Positions 32,746 to 42,361 of a stretch of DNA of 64,000 nt are shown in pieces (within the stretch, counting starts at the first letter, position 1; the number at the start of each line of letters is the position of its first letter). Both the position numbers and the translations under genes were made by a program. A model generated the notes under the pieces. It was not told the origin of the DNA. It searched no databases and saw nothing but the letters and a program-made list of their open reading frames with translations. Origin of the DNA: Caldicellulosiruptor changbaiensis (GTDB lineage Bacteria; Bacillota; Thermoanaerobacteria; Caldicellulosiruptorales; Caldicellulosiruptoraceae); NCBI RefSeq assembly GCF_003999255.1, contig NZ_CP034791.1, forward strand, positions 186,001-250,000, given 5' to 3'.

Positions 32746-33574
32746 TAAGTTTGAGCTGCTACGGAAAATAGATCTTTTTTTACTAGACATGGATGGCACA
32801 ATCTATCTTGGCGACAGGTTATTTGAGGGCAGCAAGGAGTTTATACAGCTTTTAAAAGAAAATAATAAAGAGTTTTTGTTTTTGACAAACAACTCATCAA
32901 AAAGCTCTGATGACTACTTAAAAAAGTTATCAAAAATGGGAATTGAGATTGCAAAAGAGAATTTACTTACCTCAGGTCAGGCGACTGCTATTTATCTTAA
33001 AAGTATTAACCAAAGAAGTGCTATTAGCGCTTATGTTGTCGGAACTCGGTCTTTGAAAGATGAACTCAAAAGTTTTGGGATAAATGTTGTAGGTAGCATT
33101 GAAAAAGAAGATGTAGATTATCTGATTGTTGGGTTTGACACAGAACTTACCTACAAAAAGCTTCTAGATGCTTGCAAGCTTATAAGAAAAGGAGTGCCAT
33201 TTTTGGCAACAAACCCTGATTTAGTTTGCCCTCTTGACGGTGGTGAGTACATTCCAGATTGTGGTTCAATCTGTATAATGCTTGAAAATGCAACAAAGAA
33301 AAAGCCTCTTTTTATAGGAAAGCCATCTTCGATAATTGTTGATGTCATCTCAAGGTTTAAGAATGTAGAAAAAAGCAAAATAGCTATGATTGGCGACAGG
33401 CTCTATACAGATATAAAGATGGCAAATGACAATGGAATGATTTCAATTCTTGTTTTATCTGGCGAGACAACTTATGAGGATGTAGAAAAATTCCAGATAA
33501 AGCCTACTTTGATATATAACTCAATCAAGGATATCTATGAGAATTTGAAAATTCTTTACAGGGGTGTAAAGTGA
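32735..33574 (+). CDS. HAD-IIA phosphatase (NagD/4-nitrophenylphosphatase type)
   Basis: The 279-aa enzyme carries the four HAD motifs: FLLDMDGTIYLGDR (nucleophile Asp), FLTNNSS (motif II Thr/Ser), IGKPSSIIVD (motif III Lys) and MIGDRLYTDIKMA (motif IV). The cap between motifs II and III is of C2 type. Substrates in this group include sugar phosphates and p-nitrophenylphosphate; the natural one is unknown. It overlaps the glycosyltransferase gene and is directly followed by the SRAP gene. Confidence 0.92.
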   Translation: MENNKFELLRKIDLFLLDMDGTIYLGDRLFEGSKEFIQLLKENNKEFLFLTNNSSKSSDDYLKKLSKMGIEIAKENLLTSGQATAIYLKSINQRSAISAYVVGTRSLKDELKSFGINVVGSIEKEDVDYLIVGFDTELTYKKLLDACKLIRKGVPFLATNPDLVCPLDGGEYIPDCGSICIMLENATKKKPLFIGKPSSIIVDVISRFKNVEKSKIAMIGDRLYTDIKMANDNGMISILVLSGETTYEDVEKFQIKPTLIYNSIKDIYENLKILYRGVK

Positions 33575-33575
33575 A

Positions 33576-34205
33576 ATGTGTGGAAGATATCTATTTTTGC
33601 CAGATGAACAAATCGAAGAGATAAAAAACATCTTACAAAGAATTAATCAAAAATTTTATGGTACACCATTTTTGGACAAACTCAAAATAGGAGAGATTTT
33701 CCCAACAGAGCTTGTCCCTGTAGTTGTTGCAAGTGAAGATGGGAAAGATGCTACAATTGCCCGCTGGGGTCTTCCTATTGAGGGCAAAAAGCAGGTGATA
33801 ATAAACGCGAGGGCAGAGACTTTGCTTGAAAAGTGGACTTTCAAAAAGATAGCTCATCAAAGGTGTCTTGTTCCAGCAGTCGGATTTTATGAGTGGCAAA
33901 AGCAAGATGATAGCAAGCAAAAGCTTTTAATAAAGCCTCAGGACAGAAGCCTTTTTTACATGGCAGGGCTTTACGAGAAAATCAATTTAGGAGATGACAC
34001 TGAAATTGATGCATTTGTAATTATCACAACGCAACCAAATTTCCAAATTAAGCCAATTCATGACAGAATGCCAGTGGTACTAAAAAAAGAATATGAGGAT
34101 TTGTGGCTTTTTGAAAAAGGTGATGAGAAAATCTTGAGGAAACTTTTTGAGACTGTGCTAAAACCATATGAGGGGGAAATGGAAATTGAAAGGATCAATG
34201 AGTAA
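33576..34205 (+). CDS. SRAP protein (YedK/HMCES), abasic-site protector
   Basis: The 209-aa protein begins MCGRYLFLPDEQ; Cys2 becomes the N-terminal residue after Met removal and forms a covalent link with abasic sites in single-stranded DNA. Other family residues are present: Asn and Glu in INARAETLLEK, VPAVGFYEWQK and the His of IHDRMPVVL. It shields abasic sites from error-prone processing. It begins 2 nt after the HAD gene's stop codon. Confidence 0.93.
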   Translation: MCGRYLFLPDEQIEEIKNILQRINQKFYGTPFLDKLKIGEIFPTELVPVVVASEDGKDATIARWGLPIEGKKQVIINARAETLLEKWTFKKIAHQRCLVPAVGFYEWQKQDDSKQKLLIKPQDRSLFYMAGLYEKINLGDDTEIDAFVIITTQPNFQIKPIHDRMPVVLKKEYEDLWLFEKGDEKILRKLFETVLKPYEGEMEIERINE

Positions 34206-34273
34206 GGAGATAGATTTGCATTTGTTCTAAAACATTGGATTTAGGAATTTTTTAAAGTCCAGTATGAGAAATT

Positions 34274-34639
34274 CTATTTACTCTTAGGATTAAAAATAAG
34301 CGCAATTATATACCCAAAAAACACAGCTGCAGCAATGCCGCCAGCTGTCCTTGATACTCCCCCTGTAAATGCCCCAACAAATCCAATTTTTTTCACCTCT
34401 TCAATAGCACCTTTTGCTAAAGAGTAGCCAAACCCAGGCCAAGGAACGGTTGCACCAGCTCCTACAATGTCAACAAGCTTTTGATAAAGTCCAAAACCTT
34501 GCAAAATTGCACCAAGTGTTACAAAGAGCACAAGCACTCTTACAGATGGCAATTTTGTCTTGTCAATCAAGATTTGACCTATCACACAAATAAGACCGCC
34601 TATTACAAATGCCATTAGATAATCCATTGTCATCTTCAC
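34274..34639 (-). CDS. spoVAE: Stage V sporulation protein AE (SpoVAE-like)
   Basis: The 121-aa membrane protein has four hydrophobic segments and matches SpoVAE/SpoVAEb: YLMAFVIGGLICVIGQILID, PSVRVLVLFVTLGAILQGFG, VGAGATVPWPGFGYSLAKGA and VGAFTGGVSRTAGGIAAAVF. SpoVA proteins form the spore channel for dipicolinic acid. The usual neighbours spoVAC and spoVAD are absent here, so it stands alone. The start may be the GTG at 34639 or the ATG at 34633 close to AAAGGTG. No gene is seen between 34640 and 34998. Confidence 0.88.
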   Translation of the reverse strand: MKMTMDYLMAFVIGGLICVIGQILIDKTKLPSVRVLVLFVTLGAILQGFGLYQKLVDIVGAGATVPWPGFGYSLAKGAIEEVKKIGFVGAFTGGVSRTAGGIAAAVFFGYIIALIFNPKSK

Positions 34640-34998
34640 CTTTGCAGAATTAAAAAGGTGACAATCTATTCAACTTCAATCGATAGTACATGGGCGATTA
34701 CAGGAATGCTCCTATAAAAAACACTAAAAGGCAGTTTTTCAGAGTATTTGTCCTTGGCTCAATAGATTTTACCATGCTCTGGTATTATTGAACTTTTTTC
34801 TTTTAGATTCATCCTTATTCCCCCACAAACCAGGATAACTGCTGCAAGTATCATTAGCCACTATTTTATGTTTATATGGGCAAAGGGAATGTGCACAATA
34901 AAAGAAGAATGTGAGCTTGAGAATGTTTTTGGTTTGGAGTAAGATATAATGTAGCAAGAGAAAGAAAAATTTTTGCAGCAAGAGAGGATTTATATAAG

Positions 34999-37224
34999 AT
35001 GCTTCAAGACATAAAAGGCATGGTAAGCGACATTATATATAGAAACTTAGAAAACAATTACACAGTGTTTGAGATACTCTGCGATGATGAGGTTTTCACA
35101 GCAGTTGGAGTTGTACCTGACATTGTAATTGGTGAGAAAGTAAAAGTATATGGTGAATTTTATGTCCACCCTGTCTATGGTCAGCAGCTAAAGGTGTCGT
35201 ACCTTGAAAAGCTTTTGCCGGAGACAAAGGATGAGATTTACCTCTACCTCTCTTCAGGTGTCATAAAAGGCATTGGGCAGAAGACTGCAAAGAGGATTGT
35301 GGAAATGTTTGGCGACGATACAATGAGAATTTTGCAGGAAGAACCTGAAAAGCTTTTGGCTGTGCGCGGAATGACACCTGAGAAGGTTGAGAGAATAAAG
35401 AATATGTTTTCATTCCAGAAGTTTTTAAAAGACATCATGACAATATTTTCCCAGTATGGACTTTCACAAAACCATGCAATGAGACTTTTTAAATTATATG
35501 GTTTTTCAGCTTTGGGGCTACTTTACGACAACCCCTATTTTTTGCTTGACGTATTTCCAGAGCTTGACTTTAAAAAAGTGGACAGGCTTGCATTTGACTT
35601 GGGAGTTTCACCTGATGATATGAGAAGAATCTCAGCAAAGATTGTAAATCTTTTAAACATGGGTAGCAATAATGAAGGGCATACATGCCTTCCAAAAGAA
35701 AAACTCATTTTGTTTGTTTCAAAGGCGCTTGAACAAGATACAGAGAAGGTTGAAGAAGCCCTTGATAGTCTTATAAAAGCAAAAAGGGTTGTTATTGATA
35801 CTGTTGACGGTCTTGAGATGGTCTTTTTATATGGATTTTTTGAGTGTGAAAGGTATATCGCGGAAAAGATTGCCTCAATGCTAAAGGAATATGATGACAT
35901 TTTAGACATAGATGAAAGAATCTCTGAGTTTGAAAAGAAAAACAGCATAGTATTTTCTCAGAATCAGAAAAAAGCTATCAAAATGGCCCTAACTCAAGGT
36001 GTGAGTGTGATTACTGGGGGGCCCGGCACAGGAAAGACTACAATTATAAAATGTATAATTGAGATATTTGAGCAGGAAGGCAAAAAGGTTTTCTTGTGTG
36101 CACCAACTGGAAGGGCAGCAAAGAGGATGCAGCAGCAATGTGAAAAAGAGGCAAAGACTATTCACAGGCTTTTGGAAATGACTGTAACAGATTCTCAAGT
36201 GTTTTTTCAAAAAGGACCCAATAATCCCTTGAGATGTGATGTCATTATAGTTGATGAGATGAGCATGGTTGACAGCTACATTATGTACTATCTTCTTTCT
36301 GCGACAAAAGATACAACAAGACTTGTTTTAGTTGGCGATAAAGACCAGCTCCCTTCTGTTGGTGCAGGAAATATATTAAAAGACCTGATACGAAGCGATG
36401 TTGTTCCATATGTAAGGCTTACTGAAGTGTATAGACAAAGTGAAGACAGCTTTATAGTTTTAAACGCACACAGGATAAACAATGGTGAGTTTCCATACCT
36501 TCAGAAAAACAGTGATTTTTATTTCATTCAAAAAAATTCTCAAGAGGAAATACTAAAAACCATTGTTGAACTTGTAACAAAAAAGCTGCCAAACTATTTA
36601 TCAGCCGACCCACTGACAGACATTCAGGTTTTGTGTCCATCTAAAAAAGGAGTTGTGGGGATGTACAATATAAACAGGGTACTTCAGCAGTATTTAAATC
36701 CCAAAGATGGGTCTAAAAAGGAGGTTGTCTACAAAGAAAACACTTTCAGAGTCGGCGACAAGGTGATGCAAATAAAGAACAACTACTCACTTGAATTTAC
36801 AATTATAGAAGGTGAAGAGAAGGGCAAGGTCTCAACAGGGATATTCAACGGCGATATTGGGGTTATAAAGGACATTGACAGGGCAGGCGGTGCAATGGAG
36901 ATTGTATTTGACGATGACAAGCTTGTATTTTACGACTTTTCTCTCTTGGACGACTTGGAGCTTTCTTATGCCATGACTGTTCACAAATCCCAAGGGTCTG
37001 AGTTTAGGTGCATTGTAATGCCAGTTGTTGAGACCTACCCGATTTTAATGACAAGAAACCTTCTGTACACAGCAGTTACGCGCGCAAAGGAACTTGTTGT
37101 GCTGGTGGGTAAAAAAAGTGCCTTAGAGTACATGATAGCAAACCAAAAAGAGGCTATGCGATATTCAGCACTTTACGACTTTTTAAAAAGGAAGCTAAAA
37201 GATACGCAATTGCAAGCTTTATAA
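34999..37224 (+). CDS. recD2: RecD2-type ATP-dependent DNA helicase
   Basis: The 741-aa helicase has an N-terminal OB-like region, helix-hairpin-helix repeats (LSSGVIKGIGQKTAKRIVEM), and a superfamily 1B core: Walker A GGPGTGKTTI around residue 340, Walker B VIIVDEMSMVD, LVGDKDQLPSVGAG, and the C-terminal VHKSQGSEF and YTAVTRAKELVVLVG motifs. RecD2 unwinds 5'-3' in DNA repair and works without RecBC. The last 71 nt of the gene overlap the 3' end of bioY on the opposite strand. Confidence 0.95.
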   Translation: MLQDIKGMVSDIIYRNLENNYTVFEILCDDEVFTAVGVVPDIVIGEKVKVYGEFYVHPVYGQQLKVSYLEKLLPETKDEIYLYLSSGVIKGIGQKTAKRIVEMFGDDTMRILQEEPEKLLAVRGMTPEKVERIKNMFSFQKFLKDIMTIFSQYGLSQNHAMRLFKLYGFSALGLLYDNPYFLLDVFPELDFKKVDRLAFDLGVSPDDMRRISAKIVNLLNMGSNNEGHTCLPKEKLILFVSKALEQDTEKVEEALDSLIKAKRVVIDTVDGLEMVFLYGFFECERYIAEKIASMLKEYDDILDIDERISEFEKKNSIVFSQNQKKAIKMALTQGVSVITGGPGTGKTTIIKCIIEIFEQEGKKVFLCAPTGRAAKRMQQQCEKEAKTIHRLLEMTVTDSQVFFQKGPNNPLRCDVIIVDEMSMVDSYIMYYLLSATKDTTRLVLVGDKDQLPSVGAGNILKDLIRSDVVPYVRLTEVYRQSEDSFIVLNAHRINNGEFPYLQKNSDFYFIQKNSQEEILKTIVELVTKKLPNYLSADPLTDIQVLCPSKKGVVGMYNINRVLQQYLNPKDGSKKEVVYKENTFRVGDKVMQIKNNYSLEFTIIEGEEKGKVSTGIFNGDIGVIKDIDRAGGAMEIVFDDDKLVFYDFSLLDDLELSYAMTVHKSQGSEFRCIVMPVVETYPILMTRNLLYTAVTRAKELVVLVGKKSALEYMIANQKEAMRYSALYDFLKRKLKDTQLQAL

Positions 37225-37708
37225 TATCAGGTATTACAAATGGTGCAACACCTACCAAAAAAGCCTTTTTTAAAGTAAGATGAGCAGCAACTGCTAAAAA
37301 CAAAAATCCCAATGTATAAATTAAGCACAAACCAACAATGAGAGCAAAAGCTGCGTTTATAATATCATTTTTTATTGGCTTTTTTGTATTTATATAGCTT
37401 GTTACAAATGCAGCAATTGGAAAAGCTATTAAATACCCACCTGTTGGGCCAACAAACTTAGAAAGCCCACCAGTAAACCCTGCGAAAACAGGAATACCAA
37501 CAGCACCCAAAAGGTCATAGACAAGAAGGCTTAAAAAAGCATACTTTGGTGGCAAAATTAAGCTTGCCAAGAAAATTGCCAAAACCTGCATAGTAAACGG
37601 CACAGGCCCAATTTGAATTGAAATTTGGCTACATGCAGCAACAACTGCTGCAAAAAGAGCAGAAAGAACAAGCATTTTTGTTGTATATGTGCTCTTTGTA
37701 TATTCCAT
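37154..37708 (-). CDS. bioY: BioY, biotin ECF transporter S component
   Basis: The 184-aa integral membrane protein has six predicted helices and the BioY marks: ISIQIGPVPFTMQVLAIFLA, LLVYDLLGAVGIPVFAGF and GGLSKFVGPTGGYLIAFPIA. It binds biotin and works alone or with a shared ECF module. A perfect inverted repeat of BirA-operator type lies 18-47 nt upstream. The C-terminal 24 codons lie on the strand opposite the end of recD2. Confidence 0.95.
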   Translation of the reverse strand: MEYTKSTYTTKMLVLSALFAAVVAACSQISIQIGPVPFTMQVLAIFLASLILPPKYAFLSLLVYDLLGAVGIPVFAGFTGGLSKFVGPTGGYLIAFPIAAFVTSYINTKKPIKNDIINAAFALIVGLCLIYTLGFLFLAVAAHLTLKKAFLVGVAPFVIPDIIKLAIAYLLASFLKSRKVLNIA

Positions 37709-37725
37709 ATTTTTTGCCCCCTTAA

Positions 37726-37755
37726 AGTAAACTTTTTATTTAAAAATGGTTTACT
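37726..37755. promoter_or_regulatory. BirA operator upstream of bioY
   Basis: AGTAAAC (37726-37732) and GTTTACT (37749-37755) are a perfect inverted repeat with a 16-nt spacer. This matches the known BirA boxes (GTTAAC/GTTTAC arms with a 14-16-nt spacer) found before biotin genes. Biotinyl-AMP-bound BirA would repress bioY. The rest of 37756-38010 shows no gene. Confidence 0.75.
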
Positions 37756-38010
37756 AAAAATATAGCAAGGAAATAGACAATTGTCAAGAAGGATGATGGG
37801 TGGTTTGGAAAAATGAAAAGAATTTAAATAAATGAGATGAAAAGAAAAAGATTTCTGTACTGCTTTTTTAAATTAATGTAGGTATTTACAACTTTGTATG
37901 GTTGTATTATTATAGATATAAAAGGGCACATCTTTTAATTTTCTTTGGTTCGAAACTCTGGCTTTAAAGAAACATAAAAAGTTTAGTAAAAACTTGGAGG
38001 GAAATAAATT

Positions 38011-39468
38011 ATGAAAAGACTTTTGTCAGTTATACTTATTATACTTTTAAGCTTGAGTGTTTTGCCTACAGCTGGTGCAAAGAATGAAGTTAGTGTTACT
38101 TATGTGATAAAACCGTCGTTTGATTTTGGTGATGTAGGAGATTTTCACGAAGGGTTTGCTGCAGTGGAAAAAGGAGGTAAGTGGGGTTTTGTAGATAAGA
38201 GAGGTAAAGTTATTGTGCCTTTTATATATGATGAAGTATGGGATTTTCATGAAGGGCTTGCAAAGGTAAAGAAAGAAAACAAGTGGGGTTTTATAGACAA
38301 GACAGGAAAAGTAGTTGTGCCTTTGATATTTGATGATGTATTTAGTTTTTTTGAAGGACTTGCGAGAGTGAAAAAAGGAAACAAGTGGGGGGTTACAGAC
38401 AAGACAGGCAACGAAATTGTTCCTTTGATATATGAAGATGTATCGGATTTTTATGAAGGACTTGTAGCAGTAAAAAAAAGTGGTAAGTGGGGAGTTATAG
38501 ACAAGGCAGGTAAAGAAGTTGTACCTATAGTATATGATGGGATTAGATTTTTTTCAGAAGATCTTTTAGCAGTAAATAAAGGAGGCAAGTGGGGATTTGT
38601 AGACAAGACAGGCAAAGTGGTTGTTCCTATAGTATATGATGAGATAGACTATTTTCTTGAAGGGATTGCAAAGGTAAAGAAAAAAGGTAAGTGGGGATTT
38701 ATAGACAAAACAGGCAAAGTTGTTGTGCCTATAATATATGACGAGATAGAATATAATTTTCTTGAGGGGATTGCAAAGGTTAAGAAAGGAGGCAAGTGGG
38801 GTTTAGTAGACAAAACTGGTAAAGAAGTTGTGCCATTAATATACGATGAGATTGGTTTTATTTCCGAAGGGCTTGCGGCAGTAGCTAAAGAAGGAAAGTG
38901 GGGGTTTGTAGACAAGACGGGCAAAGTAGTTGTACCTTTAACATATGATTTGGTAGGGTCTTTTTGCGAAGGGCTTGCAGATGTGAAGAAGGGAAGAAAA
39001 TGGGGGTTTGTAGACAAGACCGGCAAAATAGTTGTGCCCATAATATATGAGGCTGTAGCAGGATTTTCCAATGAATTGGCAGTAGTAAAAAAAGATGGCA
39101 GATATGGTGTTGTAGACAAGACAGGTAAGGTTGTTGTACCTTTTTTATATGATTGGATAGGGGATTTTTATGAAGGACTTGCACTGGCAAATAAAGATGG
39201 AAAGAAAGGCTATATAAATAAAGAGGGAAAAGTAGTTGTACCTCTAATATATGATTGGGTAGCAAGTTGCTTTAAGGATGGGTTGGCAATAGCAAATAGA
39301 GGAGGCAAGTGGGGTTTTGTAGACAAAACTGGTAAAGAAGTTGTGCCTTTAATATATGAAAGCGTAAGAGAATTTTCAGAAGGTCTTGCGTGGGTTAAAA
39401 AGAACGGCAAGTGGGGGATTATTGCAAATCCTCTTAAGACCAAAAACCTGCCGGTAAAAAGCAAATAA
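38011..39468 (+). CDS. Secreted WG (KWG) repeat protein
   Basis: The 485-aa protein starts with a Sec signal peptide (MKRLLSVILIILLSLSVLPT, cleaved near AGA) and then consists almost wholly of 13 repeats of about 34 residues with the pattern KWGFVDKTGKVVVPLIYDEV, an acidic/aromatic segment, EGLAxVKK. WG repeats form a beta-rich, likely solenoid or propeller surface used for binding. Repeat 11 is degenerate (KKGYINKEGK) and the last is cut short. It is probably cell-surface or extracellular; the ligand is unknown. GGAGGG precedes the ATG. Confidence 0.9.
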   Translation: MKRLLSVILIILLSLSVLPTAGAKNEVSVTYVIKPSFDFGDVGDFHEGFAAVEKGGKWGFVDKRGKVIVPFIYDEVWDFHEGLAKVKKENKWGFIDKTGKVVVPLIFDDVFSFFEGLARVKKGNKWGVTDKTGNEIVPLIYEDVSDFYEGLVAVKKSGKWGVIDKAGKEVVPIVYDGIRFFSEDLLAVNKGGKWGFVDKTGKVVVPIVYDEIDYFLEGIAKVKKKGKWGFIDKTGKVVVPIIYDEIEYNFLEGIAKVKKGGKWGLVDKTGKEVVPLIYDEIGFISEGLAAVAKEGKWGFVDKTGKVVVPLTYDLVGSFCEGLADVKKGRKWGFVDKTGKIVVPIIYEAVAGFSNELAVVKKDGRYGVVDKTGKVVVPFLYDWIGDFYEGLALANKDGKKGYINKEGKVVVPLIYDWVASCFKDGLAIANRGGKWGFVDKTGKEVVPLIYESVREFSEGLAWVKKNGKWGIIANPLKTKNLPVKSK

Positions 39469-39488
39469 TTTGTATCAGAATAACAAAA

Positions 39489-39530
39489 GGGGATTTTAGC
39501 AAATTATGCTAAAATCCCCTCAATTTATTT
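39489..39530 (+). terminator. Terminator of the WG-repeat gene
   Basis: GGGGATTTTAGCA and TGCTAAAATCCCC form a perfect 13-bp stem with a 5-nt loop, followed by a T-rich stretch (CAATTTATTTTT). Confidence 0.75.
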
Positions 39531-39606
39531 TTACCACTATTTACATCCTGCAGACTTTAAAAAAATATGCTTTTGTGGTACCTATTAAAGCATTGGGGAA
39601 ACTTAA

Positions 39607-39879
39607 AATGTAATCAAATGCTGGATTGAAACAGCAGGAGAAAAAGGAATGCAAATTCCACCGCCAGATGAATATAAATGAAGAAAAGTAGAGTGAAAAC
39701 TTGTTTTGCGCACTCCAAAGTTGCTCAATAAGCGCCTGTCAGAGGAAGCCAAAAATGAAGGAGTTAGCTTAAATTCTTTTATTCAACATCTAATTTCATA
39801 TGCTTTAGGATTTAGTGACAATAAATCACATGGAATGACTATTGATCTTGATGTTCTATATAAAGGGAAAATCAGATAA
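39607..39879 (+). pseudogene. HicB-type antitoxin relic
   Basis: One reading frame, crossed by two TGA codons, gives NVIKCWIETAGEKGMQIPPP, then after the stops RTPKLLNKRLSEEAKNEGVS and LNSFIQHLIS, and ends at TAA 39877-39879. This is the typical C-terminal part of a HicB antitoxin (IETA...P.P, then an RHH-like tail). The N-terminal half is not readable upstream, and no HicA toxin is seen. It is a dead toxin-antitoxin remnant. The remainder of 39531-40196 holds nothing else that I can support. Confidence 0.7.
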
Positions 39880-40196
39880 ATGAGAAAAAGCAGGGTGCAA
39901 GGTTCCATGCTTTTTTTCGTAACACAATTCTCCTATCCCCGTTTATAATTATAAAAATCTTTCCATCCAGCATAAAGCCGTTGTGTAAATTTTCTCATTG
40001 TGATAATATGTTATACAACAATGAAAATCAATTCTCAGAATCTCAATTTTAGGTCGAATTTTGTCGAAAGCTGTTGGAAAAAGGTTGTTTTTAAACTGCA
40101 TGTGATTTGCATTTTTGAGGCTTTAGCAAGGCTAAGCTGTAGAATTTTTTAGCTTATTCTGACTTTGAAAAAAAGGTAAAAAATTAAAGAAAGGAG

Positions 40197-42254
40197 ATGG
40201 GTTTTAAGTTGGCTTTTTTGATTGAGCTTGCTGTTGGTATAGCAATTCTTTATCTTTTCTTAAAACTCATAGGACTTAGGATAATACCAAACGACAAAGT
40301 GGGAATTGTTGAAAAGTGGTGGTCATTCCGAGGTTCTTTGAATGAACAGATTATAGCCTTAAAAGGTGAGGCAGGTTTTCAGCCAGAGGTGTTAAGAGGT
40401 GGTATTCACTTCAGAACTCCTCTTATGTACAAGGTCCACATAGTCCCGCTTGTGACAATTCCCCAAGGGCAGATAGGCTACGTCTTTGCACGTGATGGGA
40501 AGCCTCTTGAGCCGACACAAACTCTGGGTAAAGTCGTTCCTGAGTGCAACAACTTTCAGGATGTGAGAGCTTTTTTGGAAAACGGTGGTCAAAAAGGTCC
40601 GCAAAGAGGTATTTTGCGTGAAGGTACTTATGCTTTTAACCTTGCGCAGTTCATTGTCTTCACAGAAGACAAGATTTATTATCTTCCAATGGGCAACAAA
40701 GAAGAAAAAGAAATGATAGATAACATGGCACAAATTTTAAGACAGCGAAATGCCTTCCGACCGATTATAATCACAGAGGACAAAGTGGGAATTGTTACAG
40801 TACATGATGGACCGTCTTTGCCAAGTGGTGATATTGTTGCACCAACGGTTGGAGATGATCCATCTGACCCTGAAACATATCATAACAACTTCCAAGACCC
40901 AGAAAAATTCTTAAAAGCAGGTGGTTTTAGAGGAAGGCAGCTTCAGGTTCTTGTTGAGGGCACCTATTTTATAAACCGCCTTTTTGCAACAGTTGAGCTT
41001 ATTGACAAGACAGTCGTCGAGGTTGGTTATGTTGGAGTTGTTGTATCATATGTTGGACCAAAAGGGCAGGACACATCAGGTGAAGATTACAAACATGGTG
41101 AGCTTGTTGAGAAAGGCTTCAGAGGTGTTTGGAAAGACCCTCTAATGCCTGGAAAATACGCATTTAACGCCTACGCCGGCAAAATTGTAAAGGTGCCAAC
41201 TACAAACATAATTCTAAAGTGGATAAGTAACCAGACAGGAACACACAGATATGATGAGAACCTAAAAGAGGTAAGCCTTATTACAAAAGATGCGTTTGAA
41301 CCATCACTGCCTTTGGCTGTTGTTCTTCACATAGACTATAGAAAAGCGCCTTTGGTTGTTCAGAGGTTTGGCGATTTGAAGATGCTTGTTGAACAGACAC
41401 TTGATCCAATGGTTTCTGCCTACTTTAAAAACATAGGTCAAAAAAAGACTTTAATTGAGCTTATCCAGCAGAGAGATGAGATTCAAAAGATAGCATCAGA
41501 GGAGATGAAAGAAAGATTTACTCATTACAACTTAGAGCTTGAAGAGGTGCTCATTGGTACGCCTATGTCATCGCCAAATGACAACAAGATTGACGCCATT
41601 TTAGAGCAGCTGAGAGACAGGCAAATTGCACTTGAGCAAATTGAGACATATTCACGCCAGCAAAAAGCAGCAGAAAAAGAGAGAGAATTGCGCGAAGCTG
41701 AAGCAAGAGCAGCACAGCAAAAACTTTTGACAGAGTCTGAGATAAACATTCAGATTCAGACAAACCAAGGAAAGGCAGAGTATCAGAGGTCACTGCAAGA
41801 GGCGCAGAAGATTAAAACTTTGGCAGAGGCAGAGGCAGAAAAAGAAGCAAGGATTGGTATTGGTCGTGCAATTGCAATTGAAGAACAGGTAAAGGCTTAC
41901 GGCGGGCCGCAGTATCAGGTATTGCAGGATGTCATGGGCAAATTCACAGCTGCCCTTGAAAGGACAGCAATTGACATTGTTCCAGAGACAGTTGTCAATA
42001 TGAGCGGAAAAGATGGGATAGGAAGCTATAATGCATTTGAGATGCTTTTGACATTACTTTTAACAAAAGAGCTTGGTGTTGAGTACAAACCGATTGAAAG
42101 AGAAGATGAAAACATCAAGAGAATAAAACAGGAGATTTTAAATTCAATACTACTTGCCAAAAAAGAAGAGGGTGAAGAATCTAAGGTCTCTATCCAAGAA
42201 ACCCTAAATATATCTAATAATTTAACTAAAGGCAAAAGTCCCCCTACAATATAA
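40197..42254 (+). CDS. SPFH/band 7 domain (flotillin-like) membrane protein
   Basis: The 685-aa protein has one N-terminal transmembrane helix (LAFLIELAVGIAILYLFLKL), then two band-7-like beta regions (IPNDKVGIVEKWWS; ITEDKVGIVTVHDG) and a long charged coiled coil (about residues 465-570, rich in Glu, Gln, Arg and Lys), ending with a hydrophobic EMLLTLLLTKELG. Such proteins scaffold membrane microdomains. AAAGGAG directly abuts the ATG at 40197; a TTG five codons in (12 nt from the site) is an alternative start. It appears monocistronic. Confidence 0.88.
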   Translation: MGFKLAFLIELAVGIAILYLFLKLIGLRIIPNDKVGIVEKWWSFRGSLNEQIIALKGEAGFQPEVLRGGIHFRTPLMYKVHIVPLVTIPQGQIGYVFARDGKPLEPTQTLGKVVPECNNFQDVRAFLENGGQKGPQRGILREGTYAFNLAQFIVFTEDKIYYLPMGNKEEKEMIDNMAQILRQRNAFRPIIITEDKVGIVTVHDGPSLPSGDIVAPTVGDDPSDPETYHNNFQDPEKFLKAGGFRGRQLQVLVEGTYFINRLFATVELIDKTVVEVGYVGVVVSYVGPKGQDTSGEDYKHGELVEKGFRGVWKDPLMPGKYAFNAYAGKIVKVPTTNIILKWISNQTGTHRYDENLKEVSLITKDAFEPSLPLAVVLHIDYRKAPLVVQRFGDLKMLVEQTLDPMVSAYFKNIGQKKTLIELIQQRDEIQKIASEEMKERFTHYNLELEEVLIGTPMSSPNDNKIDAILEQLRDRQIALEQIETYSRQQKAAEKERELREAEARAAQQKLLTESEINIQIQTNQGKAEYQRSLQEAQKIKTLAEAEAEKEARIGIGRAIAIEEQVKAYGGPQYQVLQDVMGKFTAALERTAIDIVPETVVNMSGKDGIGSYNAFEMLLTLLLTKELGVEYKPIEREDENIKRIKQEILNSILLAKKEEGEESKVSIQETLNISNNLTKGKSPPTI

Positions 42255-42288
42255 AAACAAAGCTCAAAAGCACATGAGAATAATCTCA

Positions 42289-42324
42289 GGCTCCCTGTGA
42301 AAATGTAAGGGAGCCACTTTTTTT
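42289..42324 (+). terminator. Terminator of the SPFH gene
   Basis: GGCTCCCT (42289-42296) and AGGGAGCC (42308-42315) form a perfect stem followed by seven T residues. Confidence 0.9.
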
Positions 42325-42361
42325 AACATAATTTCCACTATTAATTTGTGCAACAATATGA

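Noticed and set aside
34640-34998. Short frame (about 24 codons) ending before recD2
   Set aside because: Too short, no ribosome site, and no recognisable similarity.
38100-39450. CRISPR-like direct repeats and long antisense frames
   Set aside because: The periodicity of about 102 nt comes from WG protein repeats, with no identical spacers or cas genes.
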